A stretch of DNA of 64,000 bases from the NCBI GenBank assembly GCA_013299045.1, contig JAAFJX010000015.1:1-64000 (forward strand), in the 5' to 3' direction. A program made the translations under genes and the position numbers. Position 1 is the first letter of the stretch, and the number at the start of each line of letters is the position of its first letter. Source of the DNA: Cytophagales bacterium (GTDB lineage Bacteria > Bacteroidota > Bacteroidia > Cytophagales > Bernardetiaceae). Positions 25,724-34,191 of the stretch are shown one piece after another. Below the pieces are notes generated by a model that saw only the letters and a program-made list of their open reading frames with translations, made no database searches and was not told the DNA's origin.

Positions 25724-26881
25724 TCAAACCAATAGTTTTGCAAGTAGCTCCAGTCTTTGGGCTGCTAGGTCTAGGGTTTCTTCTCTTTTGGCAAAGCAAA
25801 AGCGTATCACCTTTTCATCTGTACCATCTGAATAAAAGGCCGATACAGGAATAACCGCTACGCCATAATCGCGGGTAAGGCGTTCGGCAAAGGCCACATC
25901 TGGCTCGTCGGACAGGTGCCCGTAATAGGCCAGTTGGAAGTAAGTACCAGCTGACGGTTTAAACTGAAAAGGTGTTTGATGTAAGGACTTCAAGAAATAG
26001 TCGCGCTTTTGCTGATAAAAGTCAGGCAGAATTTCATAATGTGCAGGATTTTCTAAATATTTGGCAATGGCCACTTGGAAGGGCGTACTGGTAGAAAAGG
26101 TTACAAATTGATGTACTTTTCGGAACTCTCCGCTCAGGGCTTTTGGGGCAAGACAATAACCCACTTTCCAGCCTGTGGCGTGGAAGGTTTTGCCAAAAGA
26201 AAAAACAACAAAACTACGCTCCCGGAGTTCAGGGTAGCGCAAAACGCTCTCATGCCGCACATTGTCAAATATCAGATGTTCATACACCTCGTCGCTGATA
26301 ACAGTTAAATTATTCTGCTGTACCAGAGCGCTCAATGCAAGCATATCATTTCTGCTCCAAACTGTTCCACATGGATTATGAGGTGTGTTGAGGATGATGG
26401 CTTTTGTTCGTGGGCTAATGAGGCGTTTCACTTCATCCCAATCCACTTTGTAGTGAGGGTATTTGAGAGCAATACGCTTGACCACTCCGCCACAGAGTGC
26501 AATCACTGGTGCATAACTATCGTAGGCCGGCTCAAAAATGATAATCTCGTCGCCCATGCGCACAAGTGCACTGATGGCACAAAAAAGGGCTTCCGTACCA
26601 CCAGAAGTAATGGTAATCTCCGTTTCTGGGCTGTAGTTCACTTGATAGCTAGCAGCCACTTTTTGGCTAATTTGTTCACGAAGAGGCAAAAGCCCAATGA
26701 AAGGAGCATATTGATTTTGCCCATTTTGCATGGCTTCTGTTACAAGCGCCAGCAGCTTAGGGTCGCAAGGAAAATCTGGGAAGCCCTGCGAAAGATTAAC
26801 AGCTTGGTGCTGCGCAGCCAGAGCAGACATTTTTGCAAAGATACTTGTGCCTACGTGCGGCAGTTTTGATTGAATTGCCAT
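25724..26881 (-). CDS. class I/II PLP-dependent aminotransferase (methionine aminotransferase type)
   Basis: This 385-residue aminotransferase has the PLP-binding lysine in FSFGKTFHATGWKVGY, the conserved NTPHNPCGTVW and the terminal-domain Arg in VIRFCFAKR. Its N-terminus (SQGFPDFPCDPKLL) fits the YbdL/KAT subgroup, which transaminates methionine, kynurenine and aromatic amino acids. It starts 23 nt downstream of the methylmalonyl-CoA mutase stop on the same strand. Co-transcription is likely; a shared role in methionine or propionate carbon recovery is possible but not shown. Confidence 0.92.
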   Translation of the reverse strand: MAIQSKLPHVGTSIFAKMSALAAQHQAVNLSQGFPDFPCDPKLLALVTEAMQNGQNQYAPFIGLLPLREQISQKVAASYQVNYSPETEITITSGGTEALFCAISALVRMGDEIIIFEPAYDSYAPVIALCGGVVKRIALKYPHYKVDWDEVKRLISPRTKAIILNTPHNPCGTVWSRNDMLALSALVQQNNLTVISDEVYEHLIFDNVRHESVLRYPELRERSFVVFSFGKTFHATGWKVGYCLAPKALSGEFRKVHQFVTFSTSTPFQVAIAKYLENPAHYEILPDFYQQKRDYFLKSLHQTPFQFKPSAGTYFQLAYYGHLSDEPDVAFAERLTRDYGVAVIPVSAFYSDGTDEKVIRFCFAKREETLDLAAQRLELLAKLLV

Positions 26882-26904
26882 ACAAAAATGGGGTGAGGGG
26901 TGGT

Positions 26905-29049
26905 CTAATCTAACATTTTTTGAAGCAAGTTAATAGCAGCTTGTGGAATAACCGTGCCTGGCCCAAAAATAGCTGTTACGCCACATTCATACAAAAATTT
27001 ATAATCCTTTGGTGGAATAACTCCACCCGCCACCACCAGAATATCAGGACGACCAATGCGTTTAAGCTCAGTAATCAGTTGTGGCATAAGGGTTTTGTGC
27101 CCAGCTGCCAGCGAAGAAACGCCTACAATATGTACGTCGTTTTCGGCAGCCTGCCGCGCTACTTCTTCTGGTGTTTGGAATAGTGGCCCAATGTCTACAT
27201 CAAAACCCAAGTCTGCAAAACTGGTGGCTACTACTTTAGCACCTCTGTCGTGGCCATCTTGCCCCATTTTAGCCACCATAATACGAGGACGACGGCCTTC
27301 CGCTTTTGCAAAAGTATCCGAAAGGTTTTTAGCCTGTTTGAACAAGTCGTTATGACCACTTTCGCCTGCATAAATACCCGAAACAGCACGTGTGGTAGCT
27401 TGGTAGCGCCCAAAAACCGATTCCATAGCCATAGAAATTTCGCCTAGCGAAGCCCTTGCACGAGCAGCCACAACAGCTAAGGCTAAAAGGTTGCCCTCGC
27501 CCGTTTTTGCTGCATTGGTGATGGCATCAAGCGCTTCTTGGACGGCCTTTGCGTCGCGTTTTGTACAAAGTTCCATGAGGCGATTAATCTGGGCATTGCG
27601 TACCTGTGCGTTATCCACATCTAGCAGCTCTAGCTCGTTGGGCTGGCTTTCTACTTTGTATTTATTTACGCCCACGATGGTATCTTTTCCACTGTCTATA
27701 CGGGCTTGTTTGCGAGCGGCGGCCTCTTCTATACGAAGTTTTGGCAAACCAGCCTCAATGGCTTTAGACATTCCGCCATAGCTTTCCACCTCCTGAATCA
27801 AGGCCCATGCCCGTTCTACAAGGCTATTGGTGAGGTACTCTAAATAATAAGAACCTCCAAAGGGGTCTATGCCCTTGCAAATATCAGTCTGTTTTTGGAT
27901 AAAAAGCTGGGTATCACGGGCAATTTTGGCCGAAAAGTCGGTAGGTAAGGCTATGGCCTCGTCCAGCGAGTTGGTGTGCAAGGATTGTGTGTGCCCCAAC
28001 ACAGCAGCCATAGCCTCTAAACAAGTACGGCCTACGTTATTGAAGGGGTCTTGTTCGGTTAATGACCAGCCCGACGTTTGGCAATGCGTCCGCAAAACCA
28101 TAGACTTGGCGTTTTTGGGCTTAAACTCATGTATAATTTTTGCCCACAGCAACCTGCCAGCGCGCATTTTGGCTATTTCCATAAAAAAATTCATGCCTAC
28201 CGCCCAAAAAAAAGAAAGACGGGGTGCAAAATCGTCTATATTCAAGCCTGCCTTTATGCCTGTGCGCACGTACTCAAGACCGTCGGCAAGGGTGTAAGCC
28301 AACTCGAGGTCGTTGGTAGCTCCAGCCTCTTGCATATGGTAGCCGCTGATGCTAATGGAGTTGAATTTGGGCATATTTTCGGCGGTGTACTTGAAAATAT
28401 CGGCCACAATCCGCATACTCTGCTCGGGTGGGTAAATGTAGGTGTTCCGAACCATAAACTCCTTAAGAATGTCGTTTTGGATAGTTCCGCTCAATAAATG
28501 AGGAGGAACGCCCTGCTCTTCTGCCGCCACGATATAAAAGGCCAAAATGGGAATAACAGCGCCATTCATGGTCATAGACACGGACATTTTATCTAGCGGA
28601 ATACCGTCAAAGAGAATTTTCATGTCCTCTACCGAATCAATCGCAACACCAGCTTTGCCTACATCGCCTACTACGCGAGGGTGGTCAGAATCATAGCCAC
28701 GATGCGTAGCGAGGTCAAAAGCCACAGAAAGGCCCTTTTGGCCAGCAGCCAAATTTCTTCTATAAAAAGCATTGGAAGCCTCCGCTGTACTAAAACCTGC
28801 ATATTGCCGAATCGTCCAGGGGTTCTGAACGTACATGGTGCTGTAAGGGCCACGCAAGAAAGGCGCTATGCCTGCGGAATAGACCATTTCTTTGAGAAAA
28901 CGGCGGTCTTGAGAGCCATAAAACGCATTTACCTCTATGGCTTCGGGCGTGTGCCACTTAGGGAACTGCTGACTGAGTGCGGCCTTTTGGCGCTTTTGAA
29001 GGACAGCGTCCCGTAAATCTGCAAAGTTTTTTTGGTTAAAATAGGCCAT
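26905..29049 (-). CDS. scpA: methylmalonyl-CoA mutase, large (catalytic) subunit
   Basis: This 714-residue B12 enzyme interconverts methylmalonyl-CoA and succinyl-CoA. The N-terminal TIM-barrel domain carries [20 protein letters not shown] and the CoA-binding [15 protein letters not shown]. The C-terminal B12 domain has the base-off histidine motif QDGHDRG with the GG loop [12 protein letters not shown] 29049 is chosen: the promoter lies at 29090-29120, so a TTG at 29079 would be almost at the transcript start. Many Bacteroidota pair this subunit with an adjacent small subunit (mutA), which is absent here; the protein may work as a homodimer or with a partner elsewhere. Confidence 0.96.
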   Translation of the reverse strand: MAYFNQKNFADLRDAVLQKRQKAALSQQFPKWHTPEAIEVNAFYGSQDRRFLKEMVYSAGIAPFLRGPYSTMYVQNPWTIRQYAGFSTAEASNAFYRRNLAAGQKGLSVAFDLATHRGYDSDHPRVVGDVGKAGVAIDSVEDMKILFDGIPLDKMSVSMTMNGAVIPILAFYIVAAEEQGVPPHLLSGTIQNDILKEFMVRNTYIYPPEQSMRIVADIFKYTAENMPKFNSISISGYHMQEAGATNDLELAYTLADGLEYVRTGIKAGLNIDDFAPRLSFFWAVGMNFFMEIAKMRAGRLLWAKIIHEFKPKNAKSMVLRTHCQTSGWSLTEQDPFNNVGRTCLEAMAAVLGHTQSLHTNSLDEAIALPTDFSAKIARDTQLFIQKQTDICKGIDPFGGSYYLEYLTNSLVERAWALIQEVESYGGMSKAIEAGLPKLRIEEAAARKQARIDSGKDTIVGVNKYKVESQPNELELLDVDNAQVRNAQINRLMELCTKRDAKAVQEALDAITNAAKTGEGNLLALAVVAARARASLGEISMAMESVFGRYQATTRAVSGIYAGESGHNDLFKQAKNLSDTFAKAEGRRPRIMVAKMGQDGHDRGAKVVATSFADLGFDVDIGPLFQTPEEVARQAAENDVHIVGVSSLAAGHKTLMPQLITELKRIGRPDILVVAGGVIPPKDYKFLYECGVTAIFGPGTVIPQAAINLLQKMLD

Positions 29050-29089
29050 AGCATAGCTAACTTTCTGAATACAATCCAAACGATATTCG

Positions 29090-29120
29090 CAAAGATAAAA
29101 TAACAGGGCTTATTCTCCAA
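29090..29120 (-). promoter_or_regulatory. consensus promoter of methylmalonyl-CoA mutase
   Basis: Minus strand: TTG (29120-29118), 20 bp, TATCTTTG (29097-29090). Confidence 0.75.
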
Positions 29121-29195
29121 CAGACAAAGCCGGCAGCCCATGAATTTTAATTTTTAATTTTTGAACAGAAAAACAATTACTAGCTTAGAGCGTAT

Positions 29196-29203
29196 TACCT
29201 TTG
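29196..29203 (+). promoter_or_regulatory. -7 element of the SDR gene
   Basis: TACCTTTG matches TAnnTTTG, 22 bp before the ATG at 29226. No TTG lies at the usual -33 distance. Confidence 0.5.
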
Positions 29204-29225
29204 TGCGTCTTTTTTATGAAAAAAT

Positions 29226-29981
29226 ATGGCTAAAATCGTCCTTATTTCAGGAGCAACTTCAGGTATTGGTGCAGCTACTGCCCAGCATTTGGCCAAGCAA
29301 GGCTATCATTTAATCCTTTGTGGGCGGCGAGCCGAGCGTTTGGCGGAGGCAGCTCAAACGCTTGGGCAGCTAACCTCAGTGCATACGCTTTGCTTTGATA
29401 TAACCTTGCAAAATGCTGTTTTTAAGGCTATTGAAAGCCTGCCTCTCGCATGGAAGCGCATTGATGTTTTGCTCAATAATGCCGGCAATGCGCACGGCCT
29501 GGGTGCGGTGCAAGACGGCCAGTTGGCAGATTGGGACAATATGATAGACCTTAATGTGAAAGGGCTTATTTATCTCACGAAGGCTGTTTTGCCACTAATG
29601 TTGGCGCAAAATAGCGGGCATATCATTAATATAGGTTCTGTGGCAGGCATACAGATTTATCCTAATGGCAACGTGTATTGTGCTTCAAAGGCCGCCGTTC
29701 ATGCTTTTACACAAGGCTTGCGTATGGATTTATACACAAAAAACATCAAGGTTAGTGAGATAAAGCCTGGCTTGGTAGAAACAGAATTTTCGTTGGTACG
29801 CTTCAAGGGTGATAAGGAACGCGCCCAGAAGGTTTATGAAGGCTACGAACCGCTACAAGCGCAAGATTTAGCTGAACTCATTGCTTATATGCTGGCCGCA
29901 CCACCTCATGTTAATTTGGCAGATGTTTTAATATTACCAACCAAGCAGGCAGCCTCTGGTATGGTACACAAAACCCAATAA
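29226..29981 (+). CDS. classical short-chain dehydrogenase/reductase (YdfG/SerDH-like)
   Basis: This 251-residue NADP-type SDR shows the cofactor loop SGATSGIGAATAQ, Arg33-Arg34 after CG that favours NADP(H), the NNAGNAHG motif, catalytic Ser in NIGSVAGIQ and the pair in YCASKAAV (Tyr-x-x-x-Lys). The subgroup with 'HGLGAVQDG' and 'PGLVETEFS' reduces hydroxy acids such as 3-hydroxypropionate or oxidises L-allo-threonine/serine. The exact substrate is unknown. A glycosyltransferase begins 12 nt downstream, so the two probably share a message. Confidence 0.92.
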   Translation: MAKIVLISGATSGIGAATAQHLAKQGYHLILCGRRAERLAEAAQTLGQLTSVHTLCFDITLQNAVFKAIESLPLAWKRIDVLLNNAGNAHGLGAVQDGQLADWDNMIDLNVKGLIYLTKAVLPLMLAQNSGHIINIGSVAGIQIYPNGNVYCASKAAVHAFTQGLRMDLYTKNIKVSEIKPGLVETEFSLVRFKGDKERAQKVYEGYEPLQAQDLAELIAYMLAAPPHVNLADVLILPTKQAASGMVHKTQ

Positions 29982-29993
29982 AGGACAAAAGTT

Positions 29994-30887
29994 ATGCAGC
30001 AATCTCCTTTTTTTTCGGTTATTGTGCCTACCTATAACCGTGCAGAAAAACTCAAAAACACTATTTTGAGCATTTTGGCGCAAGATTTTACAAACTTTGA
30101 GCTGCTCATAGTGGACGATGGCAGCACAGACCATACCGCAGCTACCGTTCAAGTGCTTGTTGCGCAAGACTCACGCATTATTTATTTGCCAAAAAAAAAC
30201 GAGGAGCGCTCTTTAGCACGCAATTATGGACTCAGTAAGGCTCAGGGGCAGTTTACTGTTTTTTTTGATTCGGACGACTTCATGCACCCTAATCATTTGA
30301 GCACTTTTAGAGCGGCCATTGCCCAAAACCCTGAAACGCGCTTTTTCACCACAAAATTTCAGATGGACGACGGTAAGCGCGTACAAGCCTCGCATATCGC
30401 GCATTGGCCAGCCGCCCACTATAGCTGGGAGAAGCTGCTAGAGGGCAACTGGTACGGAACTTTGCTCTGTATCAAGCGAGAAGGCAAACCACTTGTGCCA
30501 TTTGCAAAAGAGTTTAACATCTGTGAAGACTGGATTTTTAATTTGCAAAATTTGCAAGAATCCAACATTTTCGTCATTGATGCAGTTACGATAACAGTTA
30601 AGGACGATGGAGAACGTTCTATGGCGCAGCATCAAAAAGTGATAGAGGCCAAGCTACGCGCCGTGAATTATGTAGAAAAAATGCTGAAATTAAGCCCTAA
30701 GCAAGTAGACACACTTAGACTAAATGCCTACAAACTTTGCTTGGTTCATGCCTATTTGCTCGGCGACCGTTCTCAGGCCTTTTCATTTTGGCACAAGATT
30801 CGTCATTTGAGCGGCCTTAGTCTCTCTTTGGGTGTACTCTGGCTCAAGATACTAGTAGGTAAGCGCCTGATTAGCAAGCTGCAATAG
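29994..30887 (+). CDS. family 2 glycosyltransferase
   Basis: The 297-residue GT-A protein opens with FSVIVPTYNRAEKL, has LLIVDDGSTDHT for nucleotide-sugar binding and FFDSDDF as the metal motif near residue 88. ICEDWIFN near 175 probably holds the catalytic base region (E-D). The C-terminal region is helical and basic, without membrane segments. It likely acts on surface polysaccharide or lipid. It is the second gene after the SDR. A 670-bp repeat-bearing gap follows. Confidence 0.9.
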   Translation: MQQSPFFSVIVPTYNRAEKLKNTILSILAQDFTNFELLIVDDGSTDHTAATVQVLVAQDSRIIYLPKKNEERSLARNYGLSKAQGQFTVFFDSDDFMHPNHLSTFRAAIAQNPETRFFTTKFQMDDGKRVQASHIAHWPAAHYSWEKLLEGNWYGTLLCIKREGKPLVPFAKEFNICEDWIFNLQNLQESNIFVIDAVTITVKDDGERSMAQHQKVIEAKLRAVNYVEKMLKLSPKQVDTLRLNAYKLCLVHAYLLGDRSQAFSFWHKIRHLSGLSLSLGVLWLKILVGKRLISKLQ

Positions 30888-30970
30888 ACAAAGGGATAAA
30901 TGATTTTTGGATATATGGGACAAAATCTTGTGCTCTATGCGAGGCTTCCTCTTTAAAAGTATGTAGTCGT

Positions 30971-31093
30971 CCCTTAAAAAGTACATTCAATAGATGCAAG
31001 CTAAATTTAAGGAGAATGGTTCACCAATTTTGGGAACATATTGACGGCCTTTGATAGACTTCGCTTCTCTACTTTTTGCCTTGATGCAGAACT
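30971..31093 (+). repeat. degenerate intergenic repeat, copy 2, segment a
   Basis: This 123-bp stretch matches the reverse complement of 15975-16098 with few differences and one short insertion (CGCTT). Confidence 0.8.
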
Positions 31094-31197
31094 AAAGCGC
31101 GAACTGAAAGTTCCGACCGTAGGGCATAGCAAAAAAATCAAGCCTCACAAAAGGCCAATTTAGATGAAAAATAACTTTTTTCATCTAAAACAGTGAA

Positions 31198-31411
31198 TGG
31201 CTTTTTCTTTGATTGAGTGCTTTCATAAAACATGATTGCACAGAAAATCTCACCCTCTGACAATTGAGCCATTCGCTTTTGTCTGATGCGAGGCAGTGCA
31301 GGCCGTAAGAAGCCCTTGAGGTTTTACCAGTTATCTGACAAAATAGGCTAAAAAGTAAGATATTTTAAACATGAAAATATTGGTTAATTTACTGATAACA
31401 AAAAGTTTTAG
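31198..31411 (+). repeat. degenerate intergenic repeat, copy 2, segments c and b
   Basis: 31198-31233 matches 32898-32933 (shared GGCTTTTTCTTTGATTG). 31284-31411 matches 33304-33430 (shared GTAAGAAGCCCTTGAG and several shorter blocks). The two sets lie as direct repeats on either side of hflX. Confidence 0.7.
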
Positions 31412-31511
31412 TTATACATTCAGTAACGACTATTTATTTACTTTACCCGAACCTTAATTTGGTGTAAAACTGGTTTTTGATTCAGAAAACTCAAAATCTG
31501 TAAGGGGCCGA

Positions 31512-31541
31512 TTGCTTTTGCGCTAAAAATGAGCATCTTTG
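31512..31541 (+). promoter_or_regulatory. promoter of hflX
   Basis: TTG at 31512-31514, a 19-bp spacer and CATCTTTG at 31534-31541 (one mismatch to TAnnTTTG), 19 nt before the ATG. Confidence 0.6.
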
Positions 31542-31560
31542 CACACTAAAAATTAACTCT

Positions 31561-32808
31561 ATGCTTTCTACATTAGCCGATGAGGCCGAAAAAGCTGTTT
31601 TGGTGGGTATAACAAGCCAAAAACAAGCTGCGCATAAAACCACGGAGTATCTGGACGAATTGGCTTTTTTGGCTGAAACCTTAGGCGTACAAACGATTAA
31701 ACGTTTTACTCAGAATTTAGACAGACCAGACCGTCAGACCTTTATCAAAAGCGGGAAGTTATTGGAAATCGTAGATTTTTTGAGACAAAGCGAAGCTAAT
31801 TTACTCATTTTTGATGATGAGCTAAGCGCTACTCATCTCCGCAATATAGAGCGCACTCTCAAAAATGAAAAACTTGATAAAGTGCAGCTCTTGGACAGAA
31901 GTTCCTTGATTCTTGAAATTTTTAGGTTTAGAGCCCAAACCGCACAGGCGCACACGCAGGTAGATTTGGCACGTTACCAATATATGCTTCCTCGGCTTAC
32001 CCGTATGTGGACGCACCTTTCGCGCCAGCGTGGTGGTATAGGCATGAAAGGCGCTGGAGAGAAGGAAATAGAAACAGACCGTCGTATTATTAAGGACAAA
32101 ATTTCCTTTCTCAAAGAAAAACTAAAAAAAATAGAGCAACAAGCCAATACACGCCGCAAAAGCAGGAGCGGAGTGGTGCGGGTGGCGCTTGTAGGCTACA
32201 CCAACGTAGGCAAATCTACGCTGATGCGCTTGCTCACAAAGGCAGACGTTTTTGCAGAAAACAAACTCTTTGCAACGGTAGATTCCACTGTGCGCAAACT
32301 GAATTGGAGCAGTGTACCCTTTTTGCTTTCAGATACGGTAGGTTTTATTAGGAAGCTACCCACCACCTTGGTAGAGAGCTTTAAGTCCACATTAGCCGAA
32401 ATTGTGGAGGCAGATGTTCTGCTCCACGTTATTGATGTATCGCACCAAGGTTTTGAAGAGCAAATTGCGGTAGTGAACCAGACCTTGCAAGACATAAAAG
32501 CCTCTGATAAGCCAATGATTTATGTTTTTAACAAGATTGACCAGTATCTGAACAAGCCCTTGGTAGCGGATAAGTACTTGATTTTTCCGCCAACGCTGGA
32601 GGAGCTTATGCAATCTTATTTGGGTAAGGAAAATTCTGAAAACCGAGCTTCTGTATTTGTTTCCGCATTTCAGAAATTGAATATTGATGAGCTGAAACAG
32701 GTTTTATGGCAAGAAATTCAAAAGAAGCACCTAACTATTTATCCTAACTATTTGCCCAGAGAATTAGATTTGGCCTCGTCGCAATGGGCAAGCAAAGATG
32801 AAGAGTGA
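31561..32808 (+). CDS. hflX: GTPase HflX
   Basis: This 415-residue ribosome-associated GTPase splits stalled or heat-damaged 70S ribosomes. The N-terminal HflX domain (about 25-195) contains LDRPDRQTFIKSGKL, LLDRSSLILEIF and the glycine-rich GGIGMKGAGEKEIETDRR. The G domain has G1 GYTNVGKSTLM, G3 DTVGFIRKLP and G4 NKID. It lacks nothing essential. It is transcribed alone from its own promoter and is flanked by direct copies of a degenerate repeat, so it sits in a locally unstable or once-mobile neighbourhood. Confidence 0.96.
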   Translation: MLSTLADEAEKAVLVGITSQKQAAHKTTEYLDELAFLAETLGVQTIKRFTQNLDRPDRQTFIKSGKLLEIVDFLRQSEANLLIFDDELSATHLRNIERTLKNEKLDKVQLLDRSSLILEIFRFRAQTAQAHTQVDLARYQYMLPRLTRMWTHLSRQRGGIGMKGAGEKEIETDRRIIKDKISFLKEKLKKIEQQANTRRKSRSGVVRVALVGYTNVGKSTLMRLLTKADVFAENKLFATVDSTVRKLNWSSVPFLLSDTVGFIRKLPTTLVESFKSTLAEIVEADVLLHVIDVSHQGFEEQIAVVNQTLQDIKASDKPMIYVFNKIDQYLNKPLVADKYLIFPPTLEELMQSYLGKENSENRASVFVSAFQKLNIDELKQVLWQEIQKKHLTIYPNYLPRELDLASSQWASKDEE

Positions 32809-32897
32809 ATTGAGCGACTAAAAAGTCGGCATAAGCACAAGCACATCAATTGATTGATGTGGTTTATCTGCTTTAGGAACACCCTCCTGATTTTGGG

Positions 32898-33430
32898 TGG
32901 CTTTTTCTTTGATTGGGCGTTTTTATAAAACAGGCTCTTAATTAACCTCTCTGAGAGATGTAAGTTTTAGAAAGCGAATAATTGTACTTTTCTAAGATAG
33001 AGGCTTTACTTTTAAAGTACGGCCAACTACGGCTATGATACGGCTATCATACGGCTATCATACGGCTATGCTATAGCTGAGGCAAAATAGGATAAAAGCA
33101 ATTTTTAGGCATCAAGCGGGTTTGCTACTTTATTCTTTTTTTTGTTATTGAGTACGTCTATTGGCCAGTATTTGCGTTAGGGAGGCGGCGGGTTTAGTGC
33201 GTAGCACCGAAGCGAAGCGAAGCCCAAAGACGAACGACCGCGAAGCAGGAACGCCCCAATAGAATTGTATAAAAAGAAGAAATATTGAAAAGACTAGATG
33301 TAAGAGATGAGGGGTGGCAGGCTGTAAGAAGCCCTTGAGATTTTGCCAGTTATTGGATAAAATAAGCTAAAAACTAAGCTATTTTAAAGATGAAATACTT
33401 ATTTAATTTGCTGATAATAAATATTTTAGA
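32898..33430 (+). repeat. degenerate intergenic repeat, copy 3
   Basis: Segments 32898-32933 and 33304-33430 match copy 2; 33218-33274 matches the reverse complement of 15921-15977. Unrelated sequence, including the tandem repeat, separates them, so the element is broken up here. Confidence 0.7.
33029..33072 (+). repeat. 11-bp tandem repeat, nearly four units
   Basis: Units ACGGCTATGAT (33029), ACGGCTATCAT (33040), ACGGCTATCAT (33051) and ACGGCTATG (33062) follow without spacers. It is a possible variable-number locus. Confidence 0.85.
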
Positions 33431-33484
33431 CATATCTTTAGGGACTACTAAATAAAAGGATAAAGCTGGCAAAAAGCTACAACT

Positions 33485-34171
33485 TCACAGAAAGACCTCA
33501 CGCAAAACAGTAAGGGATTTGATTTGCCCAAAATCAGGGATATTTTGCGCATAAAAGTTGAGTAACAAACTCAGCAAAACTGGTCTTACAGAACGCGGCA
33601 TAGGCTTGACGCTGTCGTAACGGCTGTTCAGTAAATGCGATAAATATTGGCTGCTTTCTGACGAGAGTTCTTCCACGACACCGCTTTGTTCCAAAAGGAC
33701 GGCCTCTTCGGAAACACCAAAACCTAAAAAAACAGAGAGTTCTAATAAAAAAGACAAATGGAACACCTCAAAGTTCCCGTCTTCGGCGCTATTGAGCCAG
33801 GAAAAACTTTCGTTCAAAAATGCAAATAAAGGCACATTCTCTTCCTCTTCTTTGAGGCACTTGAGCAAAACTTCAAGCAAAAACATAGATAAGGCGCGTT
33901 TGTGGGCGTTCATTTGTATCGCATGAAAAGGCTTGAGGACTTGACTCTCATTGATGCGGCCAAAAGTGAACTTTTCTTGCCAAAAGGTAACCAACTCTAG
34001 CAAATAAAGTGGCTGATAAATAGCAGATTTGGGTATTTTACCTTTCCTTGCTTTGCCCTTATCCACCATGAAAGACTTGATACCCTGGGCTTCAGTATAA
34101 ATTTTAACGATAAGGCCATTATCTCCGTACTTAAATTGGCTCAGAACGAGACCTTTCGTGTGGATTATCAT
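33485..34171 (-). CDS. recO: DNA repair protein RecO
   Basis: This 228-residue recombination mediator helps load RecA onto SSB-coated gaps. The N-terminal OB domain (about 1-80) begins TKGLVLSQFKYGDNGLIVKIYTE, and a helical domain follows. The zinc-binding cysteines of some RecO proteins are absent, as in many Bacteroidota versions. It starts 20 nt after the end of argS on the same strand, so it is probably read from the argS promoter. Confidence 0.92.
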   Translation of the reverse strand: MIIHTKGLVLSQFKYGDNGLIVKIYTEAQGIKSFMVDKGKARKGKIPKSAIYQPLYLLELVTFWQEKFTFGRINESQVLKPFHAIQMNAHKRALSMFLLEVLLKCLKEEEENVPLFAFLNESFSWLNSAEDGNFEVFHLSFLLELSVFLGFGVSEEAVLLEQSGVVEELSSESSQYLSHLLNSRYDSVKPMPRSVRPVLLSLLLNFYAQNIPDFGQIKSLTVLREVFL

Positions 34172-34191
34172 GCCAATTGTTGTGGGTTAAA

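Larger units (their letters stand above)
30888..31560. other. 673-bp gap holding repeat copy 2 and the hflX promoter
   Basis: No coding frame is convincing. It contains repeat segments at 30971-31093, 31198-31233 and 31284-31411 and the hflX promoter at 31512-31541. Confidence 0.6.
32809..33484. other. 676-bp gap holding repeat copy 3 and an 11-bp tandem repeat
   Basis: There is no convincing gene. A hairpin CACATCA/TGATGTG lies near 32848, and a weak CACCC/GGGTG hairpin with T run near 32879-32907 may end hflX transcription. Repeat segments and a minisatellite fill the rest. Confidence 0.6.

Noticed and set aside
33029-33072. Tandem repeat as a CRISPR array
   Set aside because: Units are 11 bp with no spacers and no cas genes are present.
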